The notes under the pieces were generated by a model that saw only the letters and a program-made list of their open reading frames with translations, was not told the DNA's origin and searched no databases. 64,000 nucleotides of DNA from positions 3,031,419-3,095,418 of the forward strand of contig CM030939.1 in the NCBI GenBank assembly GCA_018136815.1. Direction: 5' to 3'. The position numbers and the translations under genes were made by a program. The stretch comes from Isochrysis galbana (Eukaryota > Haptophyta > Isochrysidales > Isochrysidaceae). This document shows, piece by piece, positions 1-8,127 of the stretch. Position 1 is the first letter of the stretch. Each line of letters opens with the position of its first letter.

Positions 1-123
1 GCGTCTGTTGATCGCTTGAAGTAGTGCTTGTCTAGGTGGTTGACTTGGGTAAGTGGCCCGCTCTTGATCTGCCCCTTGACCTTTGTCTCGATCGCCGCGC
101 ACATGTCGATAATAATAATCTAT

Positions 124-176
124 CTGAGCATTAGTACCACTACTCTCACTAGCCCGGTACTAACACGACAGCCCTC
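124..176. repeat. Dispersed repeat, copy 1 (partner at 28762-28834)
   Basis: The stretch from CTGAGCATTAGTACCACTAC through the CCCGGTACTAACACGACA block recurs at 28762-28834, where two short direct duplications (AGTCATT and CACTAGT type) are added. No coding potential is seen. The rest of bases 1-540 holds no gene I can support, only low-complexity and G-run sequence. Confidence 0.6.
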
Positions 177-574
177 AGCGCACCTGCCCGTACACCTTGG
201 CGCGTGCTGTTGTCACAGATACATACTCCTATGCACCCTTCCACATCTCCCCCCTCGCAGGCCCCCGGCTCCCATTCTAACTCCCCACAAGTTAAAATGA
301 GGGAAAACCCATTGAGGCGGTCCGGTCGACGCCGGCCGACTCTCCGGGAAAAAGCACCGGGGGGGGGGGGGAGGAACCTCTCGTCAAAAAAGGAGAACGG
401 CCCTTACAGCTCGCGCCGCGAGCGGTCCTCGAAGAAATAAATGTCTGCGCCCCCCGATACCTGCCACAGGGACGTCTTGAGCCACTCCCTTCTTCTCGCC
501 TCTCCTGTCGCCAGCCGCCCCCCTTCGCCCGTTTGCTAACGCAAACGGGGTGGGGCAGACCTGTTGTTGGGTGT

Positions 575-950
575 TCCGCCTGTGGCCTGTGGCAGACAAA
601 CGTAAAAGCCTTTTCAAACTATCTTATCGTGTCCCCGGGGGGTCTCGGCCCCCGCCCTTCGGCTCTTCTTCGTTTGCTGCCGCTCTTTTGCGGTGTCCGC
701 CTGCCGCGCGGGGTGTCATCCCGCTAATATATCGCAAACGGACGGTGATCTTACTTATTCTCGCGGGCCAGATCGTGTCTCGTGTCGTTTTTTTGTCGTT
801 CATTTTCCGTCGTTCTCTTCGTTCTTCTGCGGGCGTGTGCTGCCTGCGCGCGCCATGGCCCCGCCCCCCAGAGCGCCAGCTGGGGCTGGGGCAGCTCAGG
901 GCTCACGGGGCAGTGGAGGCTGGGGCAGTGCCCCTGGCCTCTCCTGCTCC
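575..950 (+). repeat. Dispersed 5'-UTR-like repeat upstream of the secreted-protein gene
   Basis: This stretch is similar to 7408-7750 in the same orientation: a GTGGCA..ACAAACGTAAA start, a GGTCTCGGCC box, a hairpin around CGCGGGGTGTC, a GGTCAGATCGTGTC box, and a shared GCCTGCGCGCGCCATGGCC end. The spacing is kept while single bases differ, so these are two copies of one old element, probably the 5' UTR of a retroelement that ends at a start codon. It means the region before the gene at 1225 is repeat-derived. Confidence 0.6.
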
Positions 951-1157
951 TGCATCCTGCATCTCCCTCGCTCGCCTCGCTAGCCTTGGGTGCCCTCCTG
1001 GCGGCTCTGGTGCTCTGGTGGTCTGTGGCTCAGTGGTGGGGTTGGGGGGGGGTCAGTACGAGCGAGGGTCAGTGCAGGCGAGTGCGTGTGGCGCGCGGCG
1101 CGCGCTCGGCGAGGGTCTGGGGTCTGGCGGGGTCCCAATCAACAATCAACCCACGTA

Positions 1158-1196
1158 TACTATGGCCACCACTTGTACTACAAAACTTATTCGGAC
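1158..1196 (+). promoter_or_regulatory. Upstream element shared with the ORC3 gene
   Basis: A stretch of about 35 bp beginning ACTATGGCCACCACTTGTAC, followed by TACAAAACTTATTCGG, lies about 30-65 bp upstream of the start codon at 1225. Nearly the same sequence occurs on the minus strand at 24262-24304, upstream of ORC3, with two substitutions and an extra ATTC. The position before two unrelated genes suggests a promoter or 5'-UTR element, but a small dispersed repeat would look the same. Confidence 0.4.
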
Positions 1197-1224
1197 ATGG
1201 AAACTGCTGTGTGGGCATCGGCTG

Positions 1225-2010
1225 ATGATGGCCCGAGAGATGATGCGGCTCGTTGCTCTCGTTGCACTCTCTCTCGCAGCCCTCGCACAGGAAACGGAGC
1301 CTGATTTGGGCGAACTGGCTGCCATGATGGGCGGGGGTGGGGATGGCGGCTTCGGCGGGATGGGCGGGATGGGGATGGATGAGATGGGCGGGATGGGGAT
1401 GGGCGGCAATCCTTCGCCTGAGCCGGTCCTCTCGGACATCCCCCTCATCCAGTGTGCCGTGTGCAAGGCAACGGTGCGCCGGGCGTACCATGTGGTCAAA
1501 GAGCTGCACAGTCGCTTCAAGGTCGGCCGCCCGACGGAGGAGCAGATCCTGACTGCTATCAGCCCGATCTGCGACCCTGGTGTGACTCCAGGTGAATGGC
1601 TCTCATGGTATGACATGCAGGAGCAGCCAGATAGGACGGTCGCTCTGAAGCGCATGCCCGTCCGTGGCGAGTGCGGAACGGAATGTATGACAGTTTCTGC
1701 CGCGTGCCAGCACGTGCTCGATGCTGTTGACGCAGAGCTGGCAGAAGCTCTGTTTCGGGGTGATTCCACATCCAAGGAGCTCGAGGCTAAGATTTGTGGA
1801 TCTCGAGATGGTGCGAAGGGAGCCACGTACGAACTCAGGGGCGCCTGCTCACGGAACGTAGAATACACCCCAGAAGAGCGGCCGGAGGGCCCGCAATTCA
1901 TCCGTGCCACCACCGTCCGGGCGGTGGCTCCAGAAAGCACTCCAAAATCCAAGGATAAAAAGAAGCGCCGGAAGCGCACCTCAAAGAACAAGCAGAAGTT
2001 AGAACTGTGA
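1225..2010 (+). CDS. Secreted saposin-B-like/Canopy-like cysteine-rich protein
   Basis: The single-exon reading frame starts at one of two adjacent ATGs (1225 or 1228), because a signal peptide follows at once (RLVALVALSLAALAQ). An in-frame ATG further upstream, at 1164, would place that hydrophobic core internally. After the signal come a Gly/Met-rich linker (GGFGGMGGMGMDEMGGMG) and a domain with a CxxC pair (CAVCKA) and spaced cysteines (ISPICDP, GECGTEC, SAACQH, KICGS, GACS), the pattern of saposin-B and Canopy/DUF3456-type ER proteins. The C-terminus is strongly basic (KSKDKKKRRKRTSKNKQK) and could bind nucleic acid or act as a retention signal. The mature protein should act in the secretory pathway or outside the cell. 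The frame stays open upstream to 550, but that part lies in repeat DNA and looks noncoding. The family assignment rests on cysteine spacing only. Confidence 0.7.
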   Translation: MMAREMMRLVALVALSLAALAQETEPDLGELAAMMGGGGDGGFGGMGGMGMDEMGGMGMGGNPSPEPVLSDIPLIQCAVCKATVRRAYHVVKELHSRFKVGRPTEEQILTAISPICDPGVTPGEWLSWYDMQEQPDRTVALKRMPVRGECGTECMTVSAACQHVLDAVDAELAEALFRGDSTSKELEAKICGSRDGAKGATYELRGACSRNVEYTPEERPEGPQFIRATTVRAVAPESTPKSKDKKKRRKRTSKNKQKLEL

Positions 2011-2730
2011 GTCGTCCACGTGTCCAGATTCGGCAATTGTTTCAGCCTACGGCGACATTTGTCAAAGCCTACGGGTGACCCAAAAATAGTTGCTTTTATG
2101 GGCTGTCGCAGCTTCTCCGGCCATCAAGGGTGAGAGATCTGGGGCTATGAGGAGAGGGTATGCTCATCTCCACTTCACCTCCAACTAAGAAAAAAAGAGG
2201 CCAATGGCTAACGTACTTCGATGCACCACATAATGTACGTGTATTCCATACTTTACCATTCATTACGTGAAGAGTGGAAGAGGATGTCCGAATACGGGAT
2301 GCGGGAGAGGGAGAAGTAATCTTTACTGCGAGCATTATAAGGAGCTAGTTCAATGGTTTGTGACTTTGTGCTTGGTAGCCGGCCGGCATGCTTACATTCG
2401 ATGGCGCAAAAAGCAAATCAAAAACACTTAAAAACTTCACTATATTCTTACCGCACTCGCGGCGCATGGAACCACTACCTGCACGTAGCATACTTTCTAC
2501 ACCCCCATCACTCCCCCGGCCCTTCTCCCCCCGCCATCAGGCGGCTCCCCCCGTGCACTACTAGGGGGATAGGGAAAAGGGGCTTAGATATGGTCCGGTG
2601 GCCTGCGCCCCCCCCCCCCCCCGGTGATCCGTTCCCCCCCTCCCTCCTATGCCTACCGGGCTGGCGGCGGCCTCAGACCCGACTTATCCTGTAAACAGGT
2701 GCGGGACTTACATACTTTTCGGTGAGCGCA

Positions 2731-2748
2731 AAACTATTGTTATAGTTT
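2731..2748 (+). promoter_or_regulatory. 5'-terminal hairpin of the LINE
   Basis: AAACTATTGTTATAGTTT folds as a perfect 7-bp stem (AAACTAT/ATAGTTT) with a 4-nt loop, two bases from the element's 5' boundary and five bases before the ORF1 start codon. Other elements here have different sequences with the same architecture at the same place (see findings). Confidence 0.65.
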
Positions 2749-2753
2749 TAGCG

Positions 2754-4226
2754 ATGGAGCGCGCGCCGACCGCTCCCACCTCCCAGCCCCCCGCCGTCAC
2801 GACGCCCCAACGGGGCCGCCCCAAACCGCCGGAGCCCAAGCGCCCACAGGCCGCCGCGCCGCCTGACAACGACGTCGACATGACGGCACCACCCTCGCCT
2901 CCCAGGCTGCCACAGAACCAGGGAACAGGCAGAGTCCTGTTCCCTGGTGACAACCAGACCCAGGGCAATGCCCTGCCACCCAACCCCTCCGCTCCTCCAC
3001 CAACTCAAGGACTCCCCATGGGAGGTGGCAGCTCTGCTGCCACCCCCATGGCGGCCACTCCTACCATCAGTGCACCCCTCGGGGGCGGGCACTTAACACA
3101 ACAATCCATTTTGGGGGCCTTTGCGCCCTCAAACCAACAACCAACTCAAGCAGCCAGGACATACGCGCAAGCTGCGCATGGACACAAAGGGAAGGATCCA
3201 GCCAAGCAAGCCCAGCAGCCACAAGCCCAACAACCACAACAGCCGTCGCGCAAGCGAGCGGATCCTCAATCGGATCCAAAGCCGACTCTCCACAACTCCA
3301 CCCCTTTTGCTTCTCCTCCACCTGATGAGGAAGAGGAGCCCGAAGACACGCCTTTTTTCATTCAGCTAGCTCAGCTAGCTGATGACAAAAAGGACATCAA
3401 GAGCGAGGATGTCGCCACTTTCATGAAATTCCTCCTCTCTAGGCTGGAAGGCCTAGACGCAACTCCAGATGGCATGGACAAAGGCCGCAAAGGCCCTTGG
3501 ATCTTCTACGTCGATGAAGACGCACATGATCAATTCAAGGCCGCATACGGAGACAAAGTTAACACAGCACTCTCGGGAGTCCCGCATGAATTTGGAATCA
3601 CCTATGGCGCGTTAATCGACTCGGCCCCTCGTAAGTCGAGCGCTATCCGGTCCTCCCTAAAAGAGGTGGCGACCTACATTGTTTTTCGCATCTTTGATCC
3701 GATCAAGGCTTTCAAGACCAAGACTAGGCACTTGGCTAACTCGCTCGAGCGCGAGGGTTTCCACGTGCTAAGGGGCAACCAACAGCGGGCCAAAACCTCA
3801 CTCGAAGGTATCACGAAAGTTGAGTCCGGCAAACGTCCCATCTGGCACTTTTATGTCTACACGGACACGTCGGCCTTAGGGCACCGTTTCCCTCGCAACT
3901 TTCATGTGACTCTCGATGACGGAGAAAATTTCAACTTGGACTATGCGGTCCGATCATCAGTGGAATGTGTGACTCCTGAAGGGGAATTAGCCATCCATGG
4001 AGCCCCCGGAGGCTGCAAAGGATACGACAAGCCGTGGGCTATCTCATTTCTCCGTAAAAACCAAGTTAGCTTTCGCCAATGCACGTGCGAACAAGATAAG
4101 GCGAAAGCAGAACAACGAAAGCGCCAAAGGGACGCAAGTAACGCCATGGATTACAAGGCCCTTATGGGCCTTAGCTTTTCTCTTAGTGGCCGAAGGCCTG
4201 ACACGACTAGTCAACGCCGACCCTGA
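2754..4226 (+). CDS. LINE ORF1 protein (490 aa), no known domain
   Basis: The frame begins MERAPTAPTSQPPAVTTPQR in the ATGGAGCGCGCC context. Residues 1 to about 180 are Pro/Gln/Ala-rich and disordered. Residues about 200-460 form an ordered-looking part (FIQLAQLADDKKDIKSEDVA, GPWIFYVDEDAHDQFKAAYG, RPIWHFYVYTDTSALGHRFP) that looks like alternating strands and helices and could be an RRM-like or other RNA-binding fold. A basic, lysine-rich tail follows (CTCEQDKAKAEQRKRQRD). By position it should be the RNA-binding/chaperone protein of the element. No CCHC knuckle or coiled coil is seen. The last residues run past the internal deletion junction near 4165, so the true C-terminus is lost and replaced by an out-of-frame tail. 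Confidence 0.7.
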   Translation: MERAPTAPTSQPPAVTTPQRGRPKPPEPKRPQAAAPPDNDVDMTAPPSPPRLPQNQGTGRVLFPGDNQTQGNALPPNPSAPPPTQGLPMGGGSSAATPMAATPTISAPLGGGHLTQQSILGAFAPSNQQPTQAARTYAQAAHGHKGKDPAKQAQQPQAQQPQQPSRKRADPQSDPKPTLHNSTPFASPPPDEEEEPEDTPFFIQLAQLADDKKDIKSEDVATFMKFLLSRLEGLDATPDGMDKGRKGPWIFYVDEDAHDQFKAAYGDKVNTALSGVPHEFGITYGALIDSAPRKSSAIRSSLKEVATYIVFRIFDPIKAFKTKTRHLANSLEREGFHVLRGNQQRAKTSLEGITKVESGKRPIWHFYVYTDTSALGHRFPRNFHVTLDDGENFNLDYAVRSSVECVTPEGELAIHGAPGGCKGYDKPWAISFLRKNQVSFRQCTCEQDKAKAEQRKRQRDASNAMDYKALMGLSFSLSGRRPDTTSQRRP

Positions 4227-6438
4227 GATGAAGGGAATCACAATAGGACCTAGAGAGTTAAGGCTTTCGCAGTTTGCCGACGACACGCAAATTTTAGCGA
4301 GCTCTTTCGAGTCACTTGAGAGGGCGATGCACATCTTAGAGAGCTATGGAACCGCCACCGGGGCTAGGGTGAACAAAAACAAGAGTTTACTAATAAGAAT
4401 GGGATCGCTTACAGGGGCGCAGGTCCCCGAGACGCTAGCTTATCTTAAAACACTCGGCGAAGGCGAGTATGCGACCATTCTAGGAGTCCCTTTCTGGGAA
4501 GGGCTAGAAAACGACTCCTTCTGGGAGAAGCAATACGCAAAGCTTAAGAAAAAGGTCGCAACATGGAGAGGTCTGAAGAGTCTCTCCATTCACGGGAGGA
4601 CGCTACTAGTGAACTTCATAATCTACGGGACGCCGAGATATTGGCTATCCACGTCCACTCCTCCGGCATGGTTCATGGAGGCCATAGACTCGGACGTGCA
4701 AACTATACTGTGGGATAGGTCTCCCCGACTTCAGGCGGACGAACTAGGCTCCTCGCAAGAGGGTCGGAAATGGATAACCCTTCCGGCATATCCGAGGGTA
4801 GGCACAAGCGAAGACGGGCCCCTATTGGGGGTCGGACTACTTCCCATGGCCGAACACACGAGGGCGCTCCAAGCGATATGGATAGTCCGATATCTAAACC
4901 CGTCAATGGCGGAATGGAAGATAGTCTTGGATCAATGGTTCAGCCGCACCCCCTTAGGGCGAGCGGCGGTCTTTTCGAAGGTCGACTCGAAGAGCCTCAC
5001 GGCTAGCATTCGCGGCAATAACACGCTCCCGGCCTTCTGGAAGCACGCGCTGGAAAACTTCAGAAGGATCAAATTCCTTAGGGGAGAAATCACACGAGAA
5101 GGCACTCAGGGCTCCCCGATATGGCACAATCTTTTCCACAAGCCTCCGGCTATTCATCACTCACATAGGTCGAAATGGGAGTCTCTACAGACAGTTATCG
5201 TTCACAACACCATAAACCCGGATACGGGGGACGTTTACACTATGGAAGAATGCGCGGCTTACTTGCCGGACGGAGAACGTTGGATACGCCATAGGGGAAA
5301 TTACATATCGGTAGGCCCCTTTCTTAAGTCGTGGGAAAAGATTTCTGAGTGGACGAGATCAAGACTAATACATACCACTTTCGATTATATGAACCTTCTT
5401 AGAAAACAAGCGAAGACTCCGCCCCCGGCTCCAGAGGAGCAAGAGATAGTCCCTCAAGAAGATCCGGACGCACACGATCTAGGCGAGATCCTAGTGGACA
5501 TTGACCATAACTTTTATCTGCGCCGAAGAGGCGACTACCACAAAGTCCAGCTCAATGTCATGGGAGAGCCCCACATCCACGAGCGGATTAGCCCGCAACT
5601 ACTGCCCGACGAACTATACACCCCGCTGAAGTGGGGACGTGCGTACGACGGCCCGGCGGAAACGGCGTACCCGTTACCTCAAGAATACATGCTAAACGGC
5701 ACGCGTACAACACTAGAGGGTGTAAGTGTCAGGGACTTGACTAAAGCGTTCCTCGCTTTGAGGAAAACCAAAACACAAAAATCCACACTAAGATGGGAAA
5801 AAAGGTTACCGGTCCTCTCGGGAAAGTGGAAACAAATATCGCAATTATATAAATATAACTTTTTGACGCCTAGAGACTCTTATATGCATTTCAAACATGT
5901 CCTACATAGGAGGCTAGCTACAGCTAACCGCTTTGCTGACGATCCAACATGCCGCTTTTGCGGCATAGCCCCTGAAAGCTCCACCCACCTGGCCTCATGT
6001 ATCGCGACGGAGCGCATCTTTGAATTCATAGAAGGACTTCTGGGGATTAGCCTTAGGCCGGGATCCGAAACAGCCCAACGACTTTTCTGCTATCAAGTGG
6101 ACAGACCGCACCCCTCCTCGGGATACCTAGGCATCCTGGCGTGGAGGTACATCCTAACTGACTTTTATAACATCCAATATGGTAACGCGGACGGCAGGTC
6201 CGTTAGGTCGATCTTAAGAGCGATCCTTGCGAGATACCACCTATTAGTAACGGCGAAAGTCGGGTTCTTTCAGAGGCTGAAAAAACAACGAGAGAATATG
6301 GGGCTACACGCCCCGAGTAACAAACACATTAAGAAATTGATAAGTCCGCTCTACACGGTGGACAAGGAGTTCAACCTAGGAACATCGGAAGACCTCCTGC
6401 AGGCGGCGAGAGGTCTAGACATACGTAACATCACCTAA
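4165..6438 (+). pseudogene. LINE ORF2 remnant: C-terminal reverse transcriptase and CCHC knuckle
   Basis: The frame stays open for about 750 codons. It begins inside the palm domain (ALAFLLVAEGLTRLVN, the segment before the catalytic box) and keeps the catalytic FADDTQI (about 4273-4293). Thumb and connector sequences typical of LINE ORF2 follow (HILESYGTATGARVNKNKS, LSIHGRTLLVNFIIYGTPRY), then the zinc knuckle CRFCGIAPESSTHLASC (C-x2-C-x8-H-x3-C). Endonuclease, reverse transcriptase fingers and motif A are absent. The upstream part of the open frame (3997-4160) is only a shadow of ORF1. Because the remaining 2.2 kb has no stop codon, the deletion is either recent or the fragment was kept under selection. 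The protein would be catalytically dead without motif A. Confidence 0.8.
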
Positions 6439-6887
6439 GGCACTTAATACCGCGTCTTAGAAGAAACCGCGGAGGATATCAATGATGATCCCACGATATA
6501 CAATAGAAGGCAACCCGAATTAACACTAGCACAAAGGACGAATCACAGTCTCCAGCCCCCTTCTCTCCAACTCCCGGCCGAAGCAGCGCGCGCGGCCTCC
6601 CCGGAACCAGCTTCTCCGATAAAGAGGGAACTGGGAAAGGGGGAGGGGGTTGTCAGGGGTTAAGGTTGGGTAGTAGGGAGGTACACTAGCACACTGCCTC
6701 ACGCCGCACGCGTAGCGGGGAATTTTAAGAAGATTTTTTTTTTACTTTTCGGTGAGCGGAGCGAGATCGCTCCGCCCACCCCCTTCTCCGCACTCTCTCT
6801 CCCCTCTCCTGCAGGCACGCGCGATGGCGCGCCTGCGACAGGCCTGCAGCTGCCCCTGGCGACCCCTGGAGGCTCCTAGAGGCCAGC

Positions 6888-7382
6888 TCAGGGGGCAGAG
6901 GAGGCTGGGGCTGGGCCCTGGCCTCCCCTGCCTCTCCCTCGCTGGCGCTCCTGAGCCTCAGGGGTCCCCAATCTGCACCTGTCTGCCTGTCGAACAGGGG
7001 GGGAGGGGGGGGGAGGGGGGGATTGGAGCGATGGGCTGGCCACGACTGGCCAGGACGCGCGAGGCAGGCAAGCCTGCCACTGAGAGAGTGGGTCAGCAGG
7101 GCTGTCTGCTCCTGGCAAGCCATCAGGCAAGCCAGGATCATGGGTGGTTCCTCCCCCACGGCAGGGGAGGAGTGGAGAGGGGGGGGGCTCGTGGCCCCCT
7201 ATGGGCTGCTGGAGGTGGTGTGGCCGGGGCCACGGGCCGTGTGGCGCGATGGGGATCGCGCTCACCTGCTCGGCCTCTGCGGGAGGACGCGGTCGCTTCG
7301 CCTGCGACTGCTCCATGGGCACTGGAAGGGCGCCCGCGGCGGGGTGCCCGAAAGAGAGAGGGGGCGCGTCGGCGCGCTCCAT
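6888..7382 (-). CDS. Short ORF1-like reading frame of the non-autonomous element
   Basis: An open frame of 164 residues starts at 7382 directly after the terminal inverted repeat, in the ATGGAGCGCGCC context seen at other LINE starts here (2754, 25339, 26883, 53239). The protein is low-complexity, rich in Pro, Gly, Arg and Ala (it begins MERADAPPLSFGHPAAGALP), with no domain I recognise. It resembles the N-terminal part of the ORF1 protein of the family and is probably a remnant. Translation is unproven. Confidence 0.4.
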   Translation of the reverse strand: MERADAPPLSFGHPAAGALPVPMEQSQAKRPRPPAEAEQVSAIPIAPHGPWPRPHHLQQPIGGHEPPPSPLLPCRGGGTTHDPGLPDGLPGADSPADPLSQWQACLPRASWPVVASPSLQSPPPPPSPPVRQADRCRLGTPEAQERQRGRGRGGQGPAPASSAP

Positions 7383-7407
7383 GGCGACCAAGTATAAACT
7401 TGTCCTG

Positions 7408-7750
7408 TGGCAAAACAAACATAAACGCCTGTTGCGTGTGACACTTCGTGCCCCTGGGAGGTCTCGGCCTCCTCTTCTCGCGTCTTTTTCAAGTGTCGCC
7501 GCGCTTTCGCGGCATTCGTGTGTCACGCGGGGTGTCGGCTTGTAAACATACCGTAAACAGGCGTGAGTTTTACCTTTTCGTGGGTCAGATCGTGTCGTTT
7601 TCTTTTGTCGTTCTTTTCTCGTAGTTCTCTTCTTTCTCTTACGGGCGTGCGAGGCCTGCGCGCGCCATGGCCCCCCTCTGAGGGGACCCTCGGGTCCCCC
7701 TAGTCGGCTAGCTGGGCCCTGGGCCACCTCAGGGGGCAGTGGAGGCTGGG
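7408..7750 (+). repeat. Second copy of the 5'-UTR-like repeat found at 575-950
   Basis: Same succession of boxes as at 575-950, ending at GCCTGCGCGCGCCATGGCC. It directly abuts the 5' end of the non-autonomous element at 7404, which probably inserted into it. Confidence 0.55.
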
Positions 7751-7884
7751 GCTGGGGCTGAGCCCCTTGCCCCTAGATGGGAAAAACAGAGGGGCATTGA
7801 TTGACAGGCGGCGCGCAGCGCGCTCTGCCCTGCTTTGCGCTTTGCTCGCGCGCTTGCGCAGTGGCAGTGACTATGGTCGCGCTG

Positions 7885-8045
7885 CTCTAGTCGTGCAGTC
7901 AAGTCGGCCCCCTGACTAGCATAGTCAAGTCATGCCATAGCCTCTGACTATTGACTACTAGTCATAGATAGCCCTCTCACTATTGACTACTAGTCATACC
8001 ATGGGAGCTTGACTATGCGTCTGACTTTAGTCGTGACTTGAATCA
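7885..8045. repeat. Cluster of TGACTA/TAGTCA inverted motifs
   Basis: CTATTGACTACTAGTCATA occurs twice (about 7952-7970 and 7979-7997). It is surrounded by further GACTA and TAGTC words (GACTAGCATAGTCAAGTCA, TTGACTATGCG, TCTGACTTTAGTCGTGACTT). TGACTACTAGTCA is a near-perfect palindrome. The cluster lies just beyond the 3' end of the convergent coiled-coil gene. Confidence 0.5.
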
Positions 8046-8127
8046 TGTACAGCTTTGCAAGCCATGTGAGAGCGTGAGAGCCATTGATTTAGTGCGCATC
8101 GGTGCCATCAAGCTAGTTTAGCTATGG

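Larger units (their letters stand above)
2729..6743 (+). mobile_element. LINE with internal deletion, flanked by a 15-bp target-site duplication
   Basis: Both boundaries are fixed by the direct repeat ACTTTTCGGTGAGCG at 2714-2728 and 6744-6758. Inside come a 5' hairpin (2731-2748), ORF1 (2754-4226), the rest of a reverse transcriptase frame (about 4165-6438), a 3' UTR, and a 3' end TTTTAAGAAGA followed by a T run. The 3' UTR (about 6540-6743) matches 34985-35187. Between ORF1 and the reverse transcriptase the whole endonuclease and the first half of the reverse transcriptase are missing, so this copy cannot move by itself. The intact duplication shows that it integrated by target-primed reverse transcription, into an older element of the same community. 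Confidence 0.88.
2420..7404 (-). mobile_element. Non-autonomous LINE-derived element, split by a younger LINE
   Basis: Read on the minus strand, the element begins at about 7404 with an inverted-repeat end (ACAAGTTTATACTTGGT), runs through a start codon at 7382, and continues at 6759 into sequence interrupted by the LINE at 2729-6743. It resumes at 2728 and ends in a T-rich tail near 2420. The same order of segments is found uninterrupted at 34111-34858 (minus) and 46336-47116 (plus): GC-rich short reading frame, GTAAACAGG box, poly-G run, CTAGTAGTG box, CCATCAGGCGG box, then a T-rich tail. It encodes no enzyme and must have been moved by another element's machinery. I could not find its own target-site duplication. 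Confidence 0.75.

Noticed and set aside
550-1224. Open frame continuous with the secreted protein, extending it by over 200 residues
   Set aside because: The extra part is encoded by a dispersed repeat, has low-complexity composition and would bury the signal peptide.
1146-2036. Long minus-strand frame opposite the secreted-protein gene
   Set aside because: No domain or sensible composition; it mirrors the coding strand.
3997-4160. N-terminal extension of the reverse transcriptase frame
   Set aside because: It is the shifted-frame shadow of ORF1; the true ORF2 similarity begins only near 4165.
6752-7545. Several overlapping long frames in the GC-rich element on both strands
   Set aside because: All frames are open because the DNA is G/C-rich; only the one beginning at 7382 has the family start context.
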